The notes under the pieces are model-generated. The model was not told where the DNA came from and made no database searches. It saw only the letters and a program-made list of their open reading frames with translations. A stretch of DNA of 64,000 nucleotides from Eublepharis macularius. Its lineage: Eukaryota > Chordata > Lepidosauria > Squamata > Eublepharidae. Both the position numbers and the translations under genes were made by a program. Below are positions 22,786-34,371 of the stretch, piece after piece (position 1 is the first letter of the stretch; every line of letters starts with the position of its first letter). The stretch covers positions 30,984,001 through 31,048,000 of the forward strand of contig NC_072806.1 of NCBI RefSeq assembly GCF_028583425.1, in the 5' to 3' direction.

Positions 22786-23310
22786 CATAACAGCATATAC
22801 ATGCACAGTCAGCAAGGAGACAAAAAGAAACATCCATTACACGATCACTTAAACTATTTCTCTCCTCTTCGACGCACAACAAAGAAGTTTAGCCACAGAC
22901 TCAATGATCTCATGGTTATGTGTGCATAGTCAAAGGCAAGTCTTACTGTCATCAGATTGACCTTCATGATTTTGAAGCAAAGGTTCTAGATAAACGGCAC
23001 GAATATCACAATACAATAAGCAATACAGGAGAACATGTTCAGTACTTTCTATATCCCTCAAGCCACAGACACAATATCTAGTGGAGTAAGGAATTTTCTT
23101 AAACCTCCCATACAGTACCGCACAAGGAAGAACATTAAAGCGCACTAACATAAAAGCTCTCCGGAGGTAAGGGGAAGTCAAACAAGAAAAATACTCTGCC
23201 AAAGAACCATAAGAGGAAGTCCCCCATCTCAGAGGGGAACATCTACCAGAGGCAAGACTCCTAAGTTGTTGCATCTCAATATCTACACTGCCAATTCCAT
23301 AGTTCTATAC
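22786..23310 (-). mobile_element. LINE 3' fragment, same group as 6768-9340
   Basis: A minus-strand frame (23274-22930) carries a C-terminal Cys/His segment (CVCGLRDIESTEHVLLYC) aligned with that of the LINE at 6.8-9.3 kb. The likely 3' tail (TATGCCAATAAAGG on the minus strand) is at about 22318-22337, beyond the MITE. Confidence 0.7.
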
Positions 23311-23332
23311 GCTTCTCTCACATCACAGACAT

Positions 23333-23576
23333 CTGAGGGCCAAACTACAAGTGACGAATGACACAGGTTGGACACTTGTCAGCTTCCCTCAAGTTTTGAT
23401 GGGAAACGTAGGCAGCTTGGCAGAATGTTGGACAAGTGACAGTTGAAAAATCCATTGGACAGCAGTCGGAGAGCCAAGCTGCAAGACCAGGACGCCTACA
23501 TTTCCCATCAAACCTTGAGGGAAGCTGACAAGTCTCCAACCCGTGTCATTCGTCACTTGCAGCTTGCCCCTCAGAA
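23333..23576. mobile_element. MITE, CAAGTGAC family, most complete copy
   Basis: Both outer ends are present: CTGAGGGCCAAACTACAAGTGAC at the left and its near-complement ending GCCCCTCAG at the right. The arms are about 110 bp. This copy defines the terminal inverted repeat of the family. Confidence 0.75.
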
Positions 23577-24658
23577 AGGCTGGTCCCCTCCGCACAGTGG
23601 CCACTCACAGTGCAACTGTGTCCCTAATACTGAAACGGTGTGCTACTTGCGATGAAAGGGTTCGCACACATTCACTTTGCTGTTAGATTAACCCGGAACA
23701 TGCTACTTGGGGATAAGCTGTAGGATATAAGGTCACCTTATATGGAGGAGATGGGCCCTTCAGTTATGCATCCTGTTGGGTGCAGGGTTTGGAAGACCCC
23801 CTACGTCAAAGAGGTCCCAATGTGGTACCTATCAGTGCCATGGTGATACCTTTCCTGGCACCTGCCGAGTGTTTTTAGAAAGTGGGCAAGGCAAAGCCGG
23901 GAAGATTTTTTTTAAAGTTGCTGCAGTGGTGGCGCTGCTGCAGCAGCCGCCACCACGCAGGACTACAGGACAGATGGTAAGCTGTATGTTTGCAAGGCAA
24001 TATTTTTAAACAACGCATTCATTTAAGAAGGCAGCCGGTTAAAACAGAGCTTCTGCCTGAAATGTGGAATAGTTGCTGACCATTAGTTATGTATACCCTC
24101 ACTGTCTGACACTTTGTGCTTGGCTCTGTCTCCTGTAGCAGCCATTTGGTGGTTGCACCCACCACATTCTGTCAAAATTCAAAGGTGCCCACAGGCTCAA
24201 ATTGAGGACTCCTGCCCTGGGAGGTGATCAGTGTCAAAACCCAGGAGAGGCCAGGAGGAAAGCCACGTGGGAGACTATAGCCATACAGGAGAGGGGCGAC
24301 GACTCAACCTGACACACACCGGTGTTGCTAGCAGCTCAAAGTAAAATCAGAAAGGCCAAAAAAAGTGCCTTTTTCCTACCCCTCTTCTAAAGATTAGCAG
24401 CTGCTGTGAGCCACTGTGCTTGTAGACACAAAGAGTGAATGGAGAACATAGCAGACTGAAAAACTGAACCAGAAAATTGTTGCCTTGAAAAAGAATATAC
24501 GAAAAAGGAACCAAGCTAGCAGCATGTCGGGACATTCTGGGAGTAAGCTGCACCCCACTCCATCCCCAAGGGGCAGAAGACGTAGCAAGGTTTGGGAGTG
24601 AAGTTTTTGGATGACCCTGGAATAAAAGAATACGCAGTATTAGTGTGATAAAGATATA
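23577..24658. other. Unassigned sequence
   Basis: No gene, exon or repeat boundary is recognised. A minus-strand frame at 24347-24691 is AT-biased, hydrophobic by composition and overlaps another frame. I treat it as chance. Confidence 0.3.
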
Positions 24659-24936
24659 CTTCATACCAGGGCTTTTTTTCAGCTGGAACATGGTGGAACG
24701 GAGTTCCGGAACCTCTTGAAAATGGTCACATGGCTGGTGGCCCCGCCCCCTGATCTTCAGACAGAGTGGAGTTTAGATTGCCCTCCGCACCGCTGGAGTG
24801 GCGCTGGAGTGGCACGGAGGGCAATCTAAACTCCCCTCTGTCTGGGGATCAGGGCACGGGGCCACCAGCCATGTGACCTTTTTCACCGAGGGTGATTTAA
24901 ACTTTTAAAAACTCCTCCCTTGGCTGGCATGCATAT

Positions 24937-25146
24937 TTGTGGTATGATAAATATAAAATGGATGGTATGTTTCAACATCACTATATAAGGAAAAATATTT
25001 TTTCGGGTTGGATGAAATACAGAAAATATGTGGAAGAGAAAAGACCTCTGTGGATTGTTCCGGCAGAGGTTACAAAACCTCATACAGAGTACCAAGGCGA
25101 CGATTGGATAACGTATAAAGACTTATTGCTTATTATTGCTTATTGA
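24937..25146 (+). pseudogene. L1 ORF2 C-terminal piece, upstream of a frame shift
   Basis: Aligns with the HDKVKVNSMFLHHF to ITYKEI region of the L1 at 13.5-19.7 kb. Near 25115-25145 a short tandem duplication of TTGCTTATTA-like sequence displaces the frame. Confidence 0.75.
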
Positions 25147-25985
25147 TGGAAACAGTCAAAATGAAGAAGGAAGAGGACTTAGCGTTTGAATACGGATGGC
25201 TGCAGTACAGACAAATAAAAGACTTATTTGAGACAGATAAAAGGAAAGTTGGTTTTAGAACTAGAAACTTAGAACTAGAAGAACTTCTCTTAGGAGAGGG
25301 AACAAAGATAATTTCGAGGTTTTATACGCTTCTGCTGAAGTGGTATACAGAGGATGAGGTGGTTAAGTCTCAAATGGTGAAATGGGCATTGAATTTTAAT
25401 AAAGAGATTACAATGGATTCATGGGAGTACTTGTGGGGAAATGCCATGAAAATATCTACATGTGTTAATTTTAAAGAAAATGTTTATAAAATAATGTATA
25501 GATGGTATTTAACGCCAAAAAAATTAGCAAATATGAATAATGTGATGTTAAACAAATGTTGGAAATGTAAGGAACATGAAGGTTCTTTCTACCATATGTG
25601 GTGGACTTGTGACAAAGCAAAACAATTCTGGTCTATGATATATGTGGAAATGTTGAAAATTATGAAAGGTAATCTGCAGAAAAATCCTGAAATGTTTCTG
25701 TTAGGACTTAATATGGAAAAAATAGATCTAAGAGACAGAACATTAATGTGGTATATGACTATAGCAGCAAGATTACTATATGCACAATACTGTAAACAAG
25801 AAAAGGTACCAGAAGTGGAAGAATGGATACAAAAAGTGCTGTATATGGTGGAAATGGATAAATTAACTAGAAAAATGAAAGAACAAAGTTCAAATGAATT
25901 TATGAGTGATTGGGAGAAATTTAAAGTGTATTTGGAAAAAAATTGGGATGTTAAGGACCAATTGTGGTCTATGGACAATTATTGA
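25143..25985 (+). pseudogene. L1 ORF2 C-terminal piece with Cys-rich motif
   Basis: 280 codons: YGWLQYRQIKDLF, LLKWYTEDEVVKSQMVKWAL, then CWKCKEHEGSFYHMWWTC and a basic tail, ending at a natural-looking ORF2 stop before about 270 bp of 3' UTR. The frame is uninterrupted, so this L1 is not old. With no EN or RT the product, if any, would be non-functional. Confidence 0.85.
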
Positions 25986-26433
25986 GGTGTGAGAAACTGG
26001 ATTAAGTTGATATGCAAAATAACTTTACCTTGGAAGATAAGGGTGATTAACGGAATTGAGGGAATCTTATAAAAGTTAAAGGGTTTAAGTGCTGTGGGGG
26101 GTCTGTTGGGAGGGGGAAGGGGGGTGGAGAAATATACACTGTAATTCTTAAATGAAAAATGTATGTGATAATTGTTATTTAGAGAGAAAATGAACATAGG
26201 GTATGCACGTAGTATTGGTTTAACCTACCCAATAAAAGTTTATTTAAAAAAAAAACTCCTCCCTTGTTCCAGCTGACCCAAAGTGACATCATTGGCCCTG
26301 GAAGCATGCATGCACTTTACACACGCACATGTGGTACCAGGGGCACCACCTCCCGCCAAGAGTTGCCCCCTGTGCTGGCAACCCACTGAGTTCTACCACC
26401 TCTTTTCCCAGAAAAAAAGCCCTGCTTCATACT

Positions 26434-26879
26434 CAGGGCTCATTTCGAAGGAGAACACACAGCAACGCAGTTCTGGCAGTTCCCCAAAGAGGTCACGTCA
26501 GGCGGCCTCGTCCACCTGACTCTCAGCGATTTTGGGCCCGTTTCAGCCTGGATTGGGGCTGAAACGGCCTGGATCGGGCCTCTGACCGGTGGTGGATCAC
26601 TCTCCCACTCATCAGCAGCCCGATCCTGACCATTTTGGGCCCCTTTTCAGCCATTTTGAGCCCCTTTTTGCCATTTTGGGCCCAATTTTGGCCCTGACTG
26701 GCCAGGATTGGGTCCAAAATAGCCAGAATAGGTGATGTCAGGGGGTGTGGCATATGCAAACCAGTTATACTAATGACACACTTCTGGTGATGGCAAGAGG
26801 CATGGCATATGCTAATAAGTTATGCTAATGAGTTGTTCTAATGAGTTCCTCCAGCTCTTTTTCTACGAAATGACCCCTG
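26434..26879 (+). mobile_element. hAT-type MITE, CAGGGCTCATTT family
   Basis: 8-bp TSD TTCATACT at 26426-26433 and 26880-26887. Starts CAGGGCTCATTTCGAAG and ends GAAATGACCCCTG. Its target overlaps the right TSD of the preceding MITE by seven bases. Confidence 0.92.
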
Positions 26880-26887
26880 TTCATACT

Positions 26888-27490
26888 TACCTATGATGTA
26901 CTGAGCTACTCACCCACCTTGCAGGAATGGTGTAAACTTACCATCATCTCTTTACATCATGAGAATGAATGGACTGAGTTTGCATTTAACATATTTATGC
27001 TTGAGGACCTTAAGTACTATCATCCTATGGACATTCATACTTGTTTTACTATTTATTGAATATTTATTGCATATCTATTGAATATTTATTGTATGACGTT
27101 TATGAAGTCTGTACCTATTGATGTGTATTTACGAGATGTGAGATACTGGATTGCTAAGCGGGTGCTGGTGGCATAAAAGTACCAGACTGAAAGGGTTTTT
27201 TTTATTACAATCACTGATTATCATTATTATGCACCTTGCACTTTAAAATAAAAATTACAATGATATATTGAAGTATTGATTGTTGTTCAGGGGACTATAG
27301 TCTTCTTGTTTCTGGTGCCTCTTCTAAAGTTAGCAGCAGGTGAGACTTTGATAAGCAAAATCATGTAGGAGGACGGACTACCCTCTGCTTCTAACACCAC
27401 ATTTAAAAATGTTTTTGAGATCTCAACAATTCACGAGCTGGTCTCCCAACAGCTTCAGCCATCAGGCTATGTCCTTAGTGTGGCAAAAAC
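26888..27490. other. AT-rich unassigned sequence
   Basis: Contains repeated TATTGAATATTTATTG motifs (27050-27100) but no recognisable element ends or gene. Confidence 0.3.
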
Positions 27491-27498
27491 GATAAAAC

Positions 27499-27745
27499 CA
27501 GGGCTTTTTTTCAGCTGGAACGCGGTGGAACGGAGTTCCGGAACCTGTTGAAAATGGTCACATGGGCTGGTGGCCCCGCCCCCTGATCTCCAGACAGAGG
27601 GGAGCTGAGATTGCCCTCTGCGCCATGCAATCTCGACTCCCCTCTGTCTGGAGATCAGGGGGCGGGGCCACCAGCCCACGTGACCATTTTCTCCGAGGGC
27701 AACCCACTGAGTTCCACCACCTCTTTTCCCAGTAAAAAAGCCCTG
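27499..27745. mobile_element. hAT-type MITE (CAGGGCTTTTTTTC family), compact copy
   Basis: 247 bp, perfect TSD GATAAAAC at 27491-27498 and 27746-27753. The central palindrome (CAGACAGAGGGGAG and complement) is complete. It serves as the reference copy for the family. Confidence 0.92.
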
Positions 27746-27753
27746 GATAAAAC

Positions 27754-28838
27754 GATAAGCTCCCAGCAAAGGGGGAGGTGCAGATTTGTGCTCTCCTCCT
27801 GAATTGCCAATGAGGAAGCAATGCCAAATTCAGTCCAAGAAGGGCAGGTCAGAGAAATTAATTTACAGCTATGCTAGACTGGGGAGTCGAATCTGATCAA
27901 CCCTTCCACAGCTCACAGCTGGAGAAGGCATCAATGGAGGGAGGGGGGGCAGCCATTAAAAGCCTCCTGCTTTTGTTCACTCCTCAGTTGCCAAAGTGCT
28001 CACTTGCTATCACAGCAGGAAAATGAAAAGAGGTCATTGCAAGAACTCCAGTGCCAATCTACACATGCCCTGCGCGGGACAAACCTACAAATTTGCACCA
28101 AAATCCATTTTGAGGCAATAGGAAAACAGCAGCTGCTCCAGTTGTAGACTTGGGATGCATAAAACGTGCCATTTTCATTTTGTTTTTGTCTTTCTTCATT
28201 AGGACCATTTTCATCATGCCTGTTTTCTTAGCTACTTCCCCCATGTTGTTCATTTCTTATGCCATTATTATACAACTGATGCAAAATCTGGCAATTTTAA
28301 TAATATCACTATCATTTTTTTTAAAGCATGGCCAGGAAGAGATACAAGTGCAGTAGAGCAATTCACATCTGTAACTAGAATTTTCAAACTGAAATAGCCT
28401 GTTCTTAGACAAACAGACACCCAAGGAAAAATCAAATTCACCAGCTTCCAGTTATTTATCTAATGTTATCAATTTCATACATTAAATAAAGCCCCCAGAT
28501 ATTTTCAAGCTTTCATCTCACTTGCAGTCTATGCTGCATGATAGGTTTTGTAGTCTTGAGGTTAAGCTATAGTTCTTGAACAAAGGAGTTAAAAGCATCA
28601 CAGAAGAAGTTTAAAATATTGGAAGACTGAAGATGGTTTGGTATAAACAACTTACAAGATTCAGAGGACATGCGTGGCTTAGTTAAAAAATGGTGAAGTC
28701 CCTTGCTAGTGTAAATGAACTCATTTAAGGTGGAATTGGCAGAAAGCGGCAGTCATGATCTGCTGGAAAGTCCTGCACTGAGGCATAATAAAATCTCCAA
28801 ATGCTCCAGACTCAGGCAGCTCAGAGGGCCCCTCATTT
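27754..28838. other. Unassigned sequence
   Basis: No gene or clear repeat. Short hydrophobic frames near 28150-28356 are T-rich by composition and lack start context or homologous motifs. Confidence 0.3.
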
Positions 28839-28988
28839 AGGGTTGCCAACTTCAGGTTGGGAAATTTCTGGACATTTAGGAGAACCCAAACGAGGGATGG
28901 TACCTCAATGAGGCATAATACCATAAACCCACCTTCCTAAGCAACCATCTTCTCCATCTGAAGATCAGTTGTAATTCCAGGAGATCTC

Positions 28989-29468
28989 TTTTTTTTTTAG
29001 AAAATTTTTATTGGTGAGTATACTTTTCAAATTCAATCCATACATTCCCTCAATATCTAATTAACCCTATCCCCCACCCTTTTCCTCCCCCCCTCTATCG
29101 ACTTCCAACAGCTTTCCAACCCTTAACCCCTCTTATTACTTGATAATTCCCTTAGTCTAAGCACATTCTAATTTTTTTTTCAGGTATTCTATCATATATA
29201 TCAAATATCCTATCAATATAGCATGCTTCTATCAATTATACTATCAAATATTCTATCAGTATAATATACATCTATCAATTATACTATCAAAATAGTATAA
29301 ATCTTATACCCCTCAATATAGCAGACCAGTATAATATAATATAATATAATATAATATAATATAATATAATATAATATAATATAATATAATATAATATAAT
29401 ATAATATAATATAATATAATATAATATAATATAATATATAACAAAAGTCTTAGTTTAAACATATTCAT
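28989..29468 (-). mobile_element. 5'-truncated L1 3' end with expanded pentanucleotide repeat
   Basis: Minus-strand L1 3' end: poly(T) at 28989-28998, then a 3' UTR similar to that at 13525-13700. A 16-bp TSD AATTCCAGGAGATCTC lies at 28973-28988 and 29469-29484. Contains the (ATAAT)n tract at 29331-29437. Confidence 0.88.
29331..29437. repeat. (ATAAT)n microsatellite, about 21 units
   Basis: Uninterrupted pentanucleotide repeat of about 105 bp. It makes a spurious minus-strand frame of alternating Tyr, Ile and Leu. Confidence 0.97.
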
Positions 29469-29945
29469 AATTCCAGGAGATCTCCAGGCAACTGAGTGGA
29501 GACTTAGAGTCTCTCTGCACAAGACATCTGACATGTGAAAACTACATGTCAGGAGATGCACGTGTCAGGACTCAGGAGATGCAATGTTAGCAAGGAAGGG
29601 TAGTTAAAAAGACAGAGCTGGCGGCAGGGGAAAGGCTTTGCTATACGCTGGAGCTGTGTGCAGGGGCTGAGAAATGCTAGAAGGAAAACTTCAGCCCATT
29701 ATAACCTCTCCAGGCCTGAGCCCAGCTCTGGAAGACAGCTCCAGCCCACACAGTTTTAGACCGAAACTGCCAGAGCCTTCAGTGAGGCAAAGATGAAATT
29801 AACAAACCCTCTGAGGAGCGATCTCCGCCAGCTCTGTCTTTTTAAAGTACGCTTCCCAGCTAACATGACATCGTCCTACACTTGATGAACACGAGCCAAG
29901 GCGCCTCATGTAGAGAGACTCTAAGCTGCTTGAACCTCAACCAAG

Positions 29946-30155
29946 GTTGCCAACCTCTAGGTGGGGACTGGAGTTTTCCTGGAAATACAACTGATCTCCA
30001 GCCTACGGAGATCAATCCCCCTGGAGAACAGCTTCAGAGGGTAGACTCTATTGCATTATATCCTGCCGAGCTCCCTCCCCAGCTCCCATCCTCCCAAAGT
30101 ATCCTTCGCCTTCAAGTATCCAGGAATTCCCCAACTCTGAGTGGACAACCCTAAC
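29946..30155 (+). repeat. GGTTGCCA-type repeat, near-complete copy
   Basis: Begins GGTTGCCAACCTCTAGG, includes TACAACTGATCTCCAG and CTGGAGAACAGCTTC, and ends TGGACAACCCTAA. About 205 bp. Host flanks show no clear TSD. Confidence 0.65.
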
Positions 30156-30660
30156 TTCAACTTCTGCATAATATGTGTGTGCGCAAATGAGAAGAGGCAT
30201 TTTTGTTATTCAATGTGAACAAAAGAAGTCCCATCAGCCTGGTACGGGGAACTTTTGGACGCTGAAAGCCACTGATCCAATTTCAGTGCGTTGTTTTACA
30301 AATTGTACAAGGGTAATTAAAGCATCAGCAATGCCTCTGTGCAAGCCTGCAAGCAGACGGGCTGCCGCCGCCGGATTCGACAAGTCTCCTTGCCAAAGTA
30401 ATTAACCTTATGCAAATTGCAATCCAACGAGTTCCCAGAGAGGTCAGGCAGATGGGAAGCTGCCCCTTGAGGGGTGTCAGTGCCTGTACTCAGTAAAGCT
30501 GATATAGCTGCAGAGGCCCAAACATCCTGACTCTTCCTTCTGCGCACAGCATTTCAGCTGAGCCTGTTTCTCACTGGGCCTGCCTCATCGGCACGGGGAA
30601 AACAAACCAGTGGTTCCTTCAGTCAGAACCTGACCATAATCTGAAGAAAAGCTAATAACT
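30156..30660. other. Unassigned sequence
   Basis: Moderate GC, no recognised exon or repeat. Two short opposing frames overlap at 30175-30547 and appear to be chance. Confidence 0.3.
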
Positions 30661-30970
30661 ATTTTCCTTGCAGCAGCTAAGGCATCTATTGCAGCCGTAT
30701 GGAAAGACTCAAAACTACCGTCTGTTTCTCTATGGCACTAAAAAAAAACCCCTATGGGAACATTATTTTATGGAAAAAATTACTGAGCAAATTGGCCATC
30801 TAGACTCAGACCCTTCTCAGTCAAGCTTTATTGAAATTTGGTCCCCATTTAGAGAATGCACGGCAAAGATGGACATCAAACCAGGCAAACCTTATCCCAT
30901 TGACCCATTCGCCTTATAAACAATCAACAGTTGTTGATTTGCAATACAATACAAACACAAATAATACAAA
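30661..30970 (+). mobile_element. Old L1-clade LINE 3' fragment
   Basis: Translation gives the end of an L1-type ORF2 (AAKASIAAVWKDSKLPSVSLW, then FGPHLENA), matching in order the tail of the old L1 at 46.7-48.6 kb. Followed by an AT-rich 3' region. Confidence 0.55.
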
Positions 30971-30974
30971 ATAT

Positions 30975-31360
30975 TGTGTCAAGATGGGTAGCCATGTTAG
31001 TCTGTCTGTAGCAGTAGAAAAGAGCAAGAGTCCAGTAGCACCTATAAGGCTAACAAAATTTGTGGTAGGGGGTGAGGTTTCGTGAGCCACAGCTCACTTC
31101 TTCAGATGCAGCCAGAATGTGAGTCCGTCTGTCCTTATATTTTGGAGAGTGGAGTAATTTCAGATGCCAAATGACAAGACCCGGCGAATGACAATGGCAG
31201 GCATGATTGAATCGGGTGGGGTATGCAGAGGGGTAGAGAGTATGGAGAAATCAGCATTGGTAATGAGAAAGGAAGCTTGTGTCTCGGTTTAGTCCAGGTG
31301 GATGCATTGTCTTGAGCTTCGTTATCAGTTGCAATTCAGCAGTCGTTAGAAGGATTTTAT
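30975..31360 (-). mobile_element. Penelope-like 3' end with pseudo-LTR (family B)
   Basis: Reading the minus strand, a decayed C-terminal coding segment (ELQLITKLKTMHPP) is followed by a UTR, then the pseudo-LTR with hammerhead core (31105-31078), the AGTCCAGTAGCACC block complement and CTAACATGGCTACCCATCTTG. It is the only family-B copy here that retains part of the coding region. Confidence 0.7.
31078..31105 (-). ncRNA. Hammerhead ribozyme core (PLE family B)
   Basis: CTGAAGA, A, then stem II GTGAG/CTCAC (5 perfect pairs, 6-nt loop CTGTGG), then GAAA. Confidence 0.65.
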
Positions 31361-31369
31361 CGATGTAAT

Positions 31370-31906
31370 ATCATTTGTATACACCTAGCAAAGCAGTCAA
31401 TGTATCCATGTTCCACTGTTCATATCTTAATTTAGTTATAATTGTTAGTTGGACATCTTGTTTATTTGTTTTGTTATAAAAACTAAAAAAAATAAAAATA
31501 AAAAGTTTTATAAAAAAAGAAGAGAAAGAGAAGATGAACAAGGCCCCCTGCCTCATCCTACCCCTCTTAGCAGCCAGCCTCCTCGGGAAGATTGGAGGAG
31601 AGAGGATGGCACCCCTTCTATTGAGCAAAGACCACAGCAAGCAACAGCGGGGACCAGGTGCCTGGGGAGAGAACTTTGCAATATTTCTGGCCCCTGCGTG
31701 CTCTCCATTGCCGCTGCTGCAAAGAAGCCAGTCAACCAACCATAACTTCCCTCAATAAGTTGCACTGATTTCCAGCATTTTGCAACGGACTCTTCCCACA
31801 TTTTGCAGAATGTTCAGGAACAGTGAAATTAGCAGTGGCTTGCAAGATGTGGGGAGGGGGTAGATATTCCCAGGCGAGGATATCAATTAGCCTTAAGACT
31901 GGGGTA
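31370..31906. other. Unassigned sequence
   Basis: A-rich patch at 31480-31530 and overlapping chance frames on both strands. No gene recognised. Confidence 0.3.
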
Positions 31907-32030
31907 ACTGAGGGCCAAGCTACAAGTGACGAGTTACACATGAATGGCAAGTGAACAGACTCACATGTATTCCTCCCTGTTCACTTGCGCTCCACTTGCG
32001 CTCCACTTGATCACGTAGTCTAGACTGGAG
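31907..32030 (+). mobile_element. MITE fragment, GGGCCAAGCTACAAGTGAC family
   Basis: Begins ACTGAGGGCCAAGCTACAAGTGAC and contains TTCACTTGCGCTCCACTTG, as in the copies at 51045 and 54233. The second half is missing. Confidence 0.6.
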
Positions 32031-33122
32031 TAACTCTGCTTAGGGTTTCACTGTAAGAAGTGTGTTTATTTTTGTAGGCTCTGCCTTCTGATCTCTGGCA
32101 TCCCCGATCAGCTCTCCTCTCCCCATTCCTGCTTCTGCCATAATCACTACATATCAACAATCTTTAAACTAGGCATTGAAGTAGATTTTTCTCCTATGGG
32201 ACAATTCCTTCCCCCCACCCCCCCGCTACCATTCTTCTTCTCTTCACATGAAAATTAACATACCTACTAGCATCTCAAATGTTCATTCCATTGGCCTAAT
32301 TTCTTTGCTTGGTTGGGGAAAGAGACAGAATGGGTTCATCTTGGCATAGACACTAGCCATTCAGTGCTGTGCGAATCAGCTGCCACCCTCACAGAACTCA
32401 TTTCCTCAACTTTGACGCTGGGGTGAAAATGGTTTGCTTGAACATGATCACACTGAATAATATTTTGTTTGTTTGCAAACATCATCAAGCAATGCCCCAG
32501 ATATTTGCAGGCCTACAACTTTGGACTTCTTGAGGTTTAGAAACCATTCTTAAAAAGCCAGTGTAAGTTGCTGAATCCTGACTCCAAAATACTGAATGTT
32601 GTGCTTGCCTGGAAAGCTCGGCAAGAAAACAAACACAAGCTGCAGGTTTGTGCCAACACAGGACTCCGCGGTTTGTGGCTGGAGGATCCTCCCATTTCAA
32701 TTTCCCAACATACACAATGACGAGTGGATGTAAGTCAGCTGACCAACTGCTGTTTTAAAGGCACTTTACAACACAGGAAGTGCAAAAGCCAAGAAGATTC
32801 AGGCAACGCTCCTCAAAATTATCCATGCAGATCTCGATATGCTTAAACAGGCAAAGCAGGACAAAGGGTGGCCCGGGAGCTGTAGCCACACCGCTTTGCT
32901 CTAATCCTTACAAAAACACTCCATCATTGCTGCTGCACCAGGACAGATGAGGAGAGATCAGGAGGCATGATCTGGCAAGGAGCAGCGGGCAGACGCAGGC
33001 TGAATACAGACTGCAGGCCCATGAAGCAGTCTAGAAGCAGACGCCATGTAGCTCCACCTCCTGCCAACCGTGACCACGCCCAGCTTTTAAAGAAATGGAT
33101 GTGAAGAAGGTTGGATTATAAA
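32031..33122. other. Unassigned sequence
   Basis: No repeat ends or exon signals recognised. A short C-rich run lies at about 32212-32224. Confidence 0.3.
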
Positions 33123-33305
33123 TAGGGTTGCCAACTCTGGGGTGGAAGATTCCTGGAGATTTGGGGGTGCAGTGTGGGGAAAGCCCTCAATGGAGTAGAC
33201 CATAGAGTTCACCCTCCAAAGCAGCCATTTTATCCAGGGGGACTAATCTCTGTCATCTGGAAATCAACTGTAATTCCAGGAGATCTCCAGGCCCTACTTG
33301 GAGAT
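33123..33305 (-). repeat. GGTTGCCA-type repeat, inverted copy
   Basis: TAGGGTTGCCAACTC at the left, CAACTGTAATTCCAGGAGATC at the right, in the complement order of the other copies. Confidence 0.6.
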
Positions 33306-34360
33306 TGCGTAAGAGAGTATCACGAAGAGATACAAAACCAAGGAAAATTCGTGAAATCTAACTAACTATAACAATGAAGAATCAATACTTATACAATTCA
33401 ATATCATATAATTGTCACGTAGTGAACTGTAATGAATCAGACGTTGTATTCTATATAGACAAACATGCACCAGCTCCCCAGCCGCGTCAATAATCGATAC
33501 AGTACATCAATTAGTGCAAAGAGGTCACAATTAAAGTGCTATGTGCTAAATTCGTACAGTGCCTTGCTCATCCAGTCCATTCCCAATGACATGGGTATTT
33601 GCTTAAACTGCAAGGTGCTGAAGCGAAGAAATGTTCATTCAAGCACAATGTGCCTCACAAGAAACATATTTGTCCAGTAGCAGACTGCAGTTAAGCCGCC
33701 GTGGGTGTTGTGAAGAGAAGGAGCAGTCCAATCAAGGACTAGCCATCTGACGGATGGACCGGTTCCTAAAAAAGCCGTTTCGCTTCTTTTTCAAAGATGG
33801 GAGGATGAAACAAAACTGAGTATGACGCTATCCTTATTCAAATCATGATACTATAGCAATTCAGCATGCACGTCAGACCCTCTCCCTCGCAAAGACACTA
33901 TGTAATAGGGTTTATCCCGCTACTCCCCTCTCTCTGCTAAACCTTCTGCCATAACTGATCACTCTCTCCCACTGGATAGTGCATGAAAATTATGAAAAGT
34001 GACAACCTTAAGAAGTCCAGGGATCATAAATGAGAAGGCCTAGTTGTTTGTTTCCATCAACTGATCTTATCTCCTAAGTGGCAGAAATCTTTGGGGAGAG
34101 GATTCATCTGCCCAAACCGCTTAAAGCACCTACCCTAGACAGAAATGCCTGGATTGGCCCTTTATTCATTGCTTGTTGTTTGTGTTTGCTGTTACGAACG
34201 TTTTGCCCATTTTCATTTGATTGTTTCTTGTGTGCAATCTATACTCAACTGATGCAAAAACGTTAAATGCTGCAAACAGGAACAATTCTACAAGAGAAGT
34301 CAGAAAATAATGCAAAAGTACTGACTCGGGGGTTCGAGCATGCCCGAAGGAGAAGAATCG
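33306..34360. other. Unassigned, possibly a decayed retroelement
   Basis: The block CGTTTCGCTTCTTTTTCAAAG at about 33777-33797 resembles the GAAA side of a PLE pseudo-LTR on the minus strand, but the CTGANGA box is not conserved. I see no gene. Confidence 0.25.
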
Positions 34361-34371
34361 AAATTTGTAGT

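Larger units (their letters stand above)
24922..26250 (+). mobile_element. 5'-truncated L1, second subfamily
   Basis: Bounded by AAAAACTCCTCCCTT at 24907-24921 and 26251-26265, with AATAAAAGTTTATT and an A-run at the 3' end. Encodes only the C-terminal part of ORF2. It interrupts the hAT MITE. Confidence 0.92.
24667..26424. mobile_element. hAT-type MITE (CAGGGCTTTTTTTC family) carrying an L1
   Basis: Ends CAGGGCTTTTTTTC and GAAAAAAAGCCCTG, with 8-bp TSD CTTCATAC at 24659-24666 and 26425-26432. Without the L1 it is about 410 bp. The internal blocks CCCCTCTGTCTGGAGATCAG form inverted repeats, so the core can fold back. Confidence 0.9.
28839..29520 (-). repeat. GGTTGCCA-type repeat (inverted), split by an L1 tail
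   Basis: AGGGTTGCCAACTTCAGG at the left and the GATCAGTTGTAATTCCAGGAGATC block next to the L1 piece match the complement of the family. The right part resumes at 29469. Confidence 0.6.

Noticed and set aside
22330-22793. 8-bp TSD for the MITE at 22338
   Set aside because: The flanks (ATTGGCAT and CATAACAG) do not match, so no TSD is claimed.
29313-29561. Minus frame of repeated Tyr-Ile-Leu
   Set aside because: It is translation of the (ATAAT)n microsatellite in an L1 3' UTR, not a gene.
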